Part shown: piece after piece, positions 12,726-13,899 of the stretch
How positions within the stretch are numbered: the stretch's first letter is position 1
Layout: each line of letters starts with the position of its first letter
NCBI GenBank assembly: GCA_043818215.1
Contig: JBDRGC010000165.1
Span: forward strand, 1 to 13,899
Direction of reading: 5' to 3'
Source of the DNA: JBDRGC01 sp043818215
GTDB lineage: Bacteria; Chloroflexota; Anaerolineae; Anaerolineales; UBA11858
DNA: 13,899 nt
Notes under the pieces: generated by a model
What the model saw: the letters and a program-made list of their open reading frames with translations, nothing else
Told to the model about the DNA's origin: nothing
The model's database searches: none
Translations under genes and position numbers: made by a program

Positions 12726-13442
12726 ATGGAATACACTCAGGGAATCCCCGAAGAGGAATCCCCGCGCTCATTAGCGCAACGCCTGGGGCTGCAATTTTCC
12801 AATTATCTGTTGCTCAGCCGGGCGCTGACCCACCGCTCATATCTCAATGAACACCCTGAAGCCATCGAAGACAACGAACGCCTGGAATTTTTAGGCGATG
12901 CCGTGCTGGACTTTTTGGTGGGCGCCTGGTTGTATAATCATTTTCCAGAGATGGCCGAGGGACAGCTCACAAAGCTGCGGTCTGCATTGGTGTGTACAGA
13001 GCAATTGGCGGCTTTCGGCATCCAAATCAAGCTGGGACAGGCCATGAAGATGGGGCGCGGCGAAGTTGAATCCGGCGGGCAGCAGCGGTTAGCCCTGTTG
13101 TGCGCCACCTTCGAGGCTTTAATTGGAGCCATTTATCTGGATTCAGGCATCCCCGCCGTGAGCCGCTTTATACAGCCGTTGCTGGAACCCGTGGTAGACC
13201 AAATCATCTCATCGGGCAGTATGCAAGACCCTAAGAGCAAGCTGCAAGAGTGGGTGCAGGCTCACGGCAATGGCGCGCCTACTTACCGAACGGCTTCCAC
13301 TGACGGCCCCGATCACGCCAAAATCTTCGAGGTCGAAGTATTCATCAACGGCCAAAAACATGGACACGGGACCGGACACAGCAAACAAGCCGCCGCCAAA
13401 GACGCCGCCCAAGGAGCTTTGGACGCCCTGGAATTGTATTGA
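12726..13442 (+). CDS. rnc: Ribonuclease III
   Basis: 238 residues, usual length. The double-strand-specific endonuclease processes rRNA precursors and structured mRNAs. The catalytic signature NERLEFLGDAVL is at 50-61 (Glu54 and Asp58 match E. coli Glu41 and Asp45), and CATFEALIGAIYLDSG at 126-141 gives Glu130 (E. coli Glu117). The position equal to E. coli Asp114 is Ala127, a departure in a metal-site residue. The dsRNA-binding domain spans about 168-236 (DPKSKLQEW, HGTGHSKQAAAKDAA). ATG 12726 follows AGGAGGT (12715-12721) at 4 nt, the best ribosome-binding site in the window. The gene is followed directly by three consecutive tandem arrays, none of which enters the frame. Confidence 0.95.
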   Translation: MEYTQGIPEEESPRSLAQRLGLQFSNYLLLSRALTHRSYLNEHPEAIEDNERLEFLGDAVLDFLVGAWLYNHFPEMAEGQLTKLRSALVCTEQLAAFGIQIKLGQAMKMGRGEVESGGQQRLALLCATFEALIGAIYLDSGIPAVSRFIQPLLEPVVDQIISSGSMQDPKSKLQEWVQAHGNGAPTYRTASTDGPDHAKIFEVEVFINGQKHGHGTGHSKQAAAKDAAQGALDALELY

Positions 13443-13446
13443 CAGA

Positions 13447-13544
13447 CGGACGACGGACGACCGACGACCGATGACCGACGACCGCAGACCGACGACCGAT
13501 GACCGCAGACCGATGACCGGCGACCGCCGACCGACTACCGCCGA
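13447..13544. repeat. Heptamer tandem array (ccgacga)n
   Basis: Fourteen 7-bp units in exact register over 98 bp (cggacga twice, then ccgacga, ccgatga, ccgcaga, ccggcga, ccgccga). It starts 4 bp after the rnc stop codon. Confidence 0.94.
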
Positions 13545-13547
13545 CCC

Positions 13548-13651
13548 GCTGAATCGTTGACTCGCTGAATCGCTGAATCGCCGCCCCGCCGCCCCGCCGC
13601 CCCACCACCCCGCCGACTCGCTGACTCGCTGACTCCCCGACTCGCTGACTC
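13548..13651. repeat. Octamer tandem array (gctgactc)n
   Basis: Thirteen 8-bp units in exact register over 104 bp, in blocks: gctgaatc/gttgactc, then gccgcccc three times and accacccc, then gccgactc/gctgactc. It follows the heptamer array with a 3-bp gap and passes into the next array at 13654. Confidence 0.94.
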
Positions 13652-13653
13652 GC

Positions 13654-13898
13654 CAATCTCCACTCTCCACTCTCCAATCTCCAATCCCCACTCTCCAATC
13701 TCCAATCCCCAATCCCCAATCTCCAATCCCCAATCTCCAATCCCCACTCCCCAATCTCCAATCTCCAATCCCCAATCTCCAATCCCCAATCCCCAATCTC
13801 CAATCGCCAATCGCCACTCTCCAATCCCCAATCTCCAATCTCCAATTCCCAATCTCCAATCACCACAAACCAATCTCCACTCACCACTCACCAATCCC
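13654..13898. repeat. Heptamer tandem array (caatctc)n, runs to the window end
   Basis: Thirty-five 7-bp units in unbroken register over 245 bp: caatctc, caatccc, cactctc, cactccc, with rare variants (caatcgc, caattcc, cacaaac, cactcac). The motif equals the 414-518 array in a different phase. No gene is present; long open frames across it on the minus strand are a by-product of the repeat. Confidence 0.96.
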
Positions 13899-13899
13899 C

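Noticed and set aside
13209..13894. Long minus-strand open frames rich in GDWRLEIGDW-type repeats
   Set aside because: They are translations of the 7-bp array, which gives a 7-residue period in any open frame. They have no ribosome-binding site and overlap rnc and pure repeat DNA. The same applies to frames over 59-523.

Overview
The window looks like chromosomal DNA from a free-living bacterium, most likely a Chloroflexota (Anaerolineae-like) genome. That assignment is an inference from the feel of the proteins, the many expanded intergenic repeats and the mixed use of Shine-Dalgarno and leaderless starts; no taxonomic marker is present. There are no rRNA or tRNA genes, and no CRISPR array or complete transposon.

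Layout: 2-79 is the 3' end of a DegV-like gene. It is followed by two copies of a 108-bp structured repeat and a strong terminator (349-382). Next come a half-size ABC exporter with a degenerate ATPase site (618-2288, true start unclear), and a NatA-type ABC ATPase (2584-3522) overlapping a permease whose C-terminal half is a SpoIIM domain (3512-4945). After a 520-bp repeat-rich gap, a metallo-beta-lactamase-fold hydrolase (5468-6223) converges on an HNH endonuclease (6736-6233). Positions 6786-7413 hold an unannotated wreck of a CbxX/CfqX-type AAA+ ATPase gene, apparently split by a palindromic element. Two AT-richer, translationally coupled minus-strand genes follow (an SPFH-tail-like membrane protein and a TPR-like protein). 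The rest is plus-strand: a DUF362 protein, moaC, moaD and moaE (molybdenum cofactor synthesis; MoaC makes cPMP, MoaD/MoaE form molybdopterin synthase), and rnc (RNase III).

The most distinctive property is what fills the gaps. Almost every intergenic region carries a tandem array whose unit is exactly 7 bp (twice exactly 8 bp), kept in register while the motif differs from array to array. Several arrays run into the adjacent gene and supply its last codons, its stop codon or, for moaE, its start codon. A second class of intergenic sequence consists of roughly 110-165 bp elements of unrelated sequence but similar architecture: outer inverted arms enclosing one or two inner hairpins. Together these suggest a genome in which short-unit expansion and palindromic elements actively reshape gene borders.
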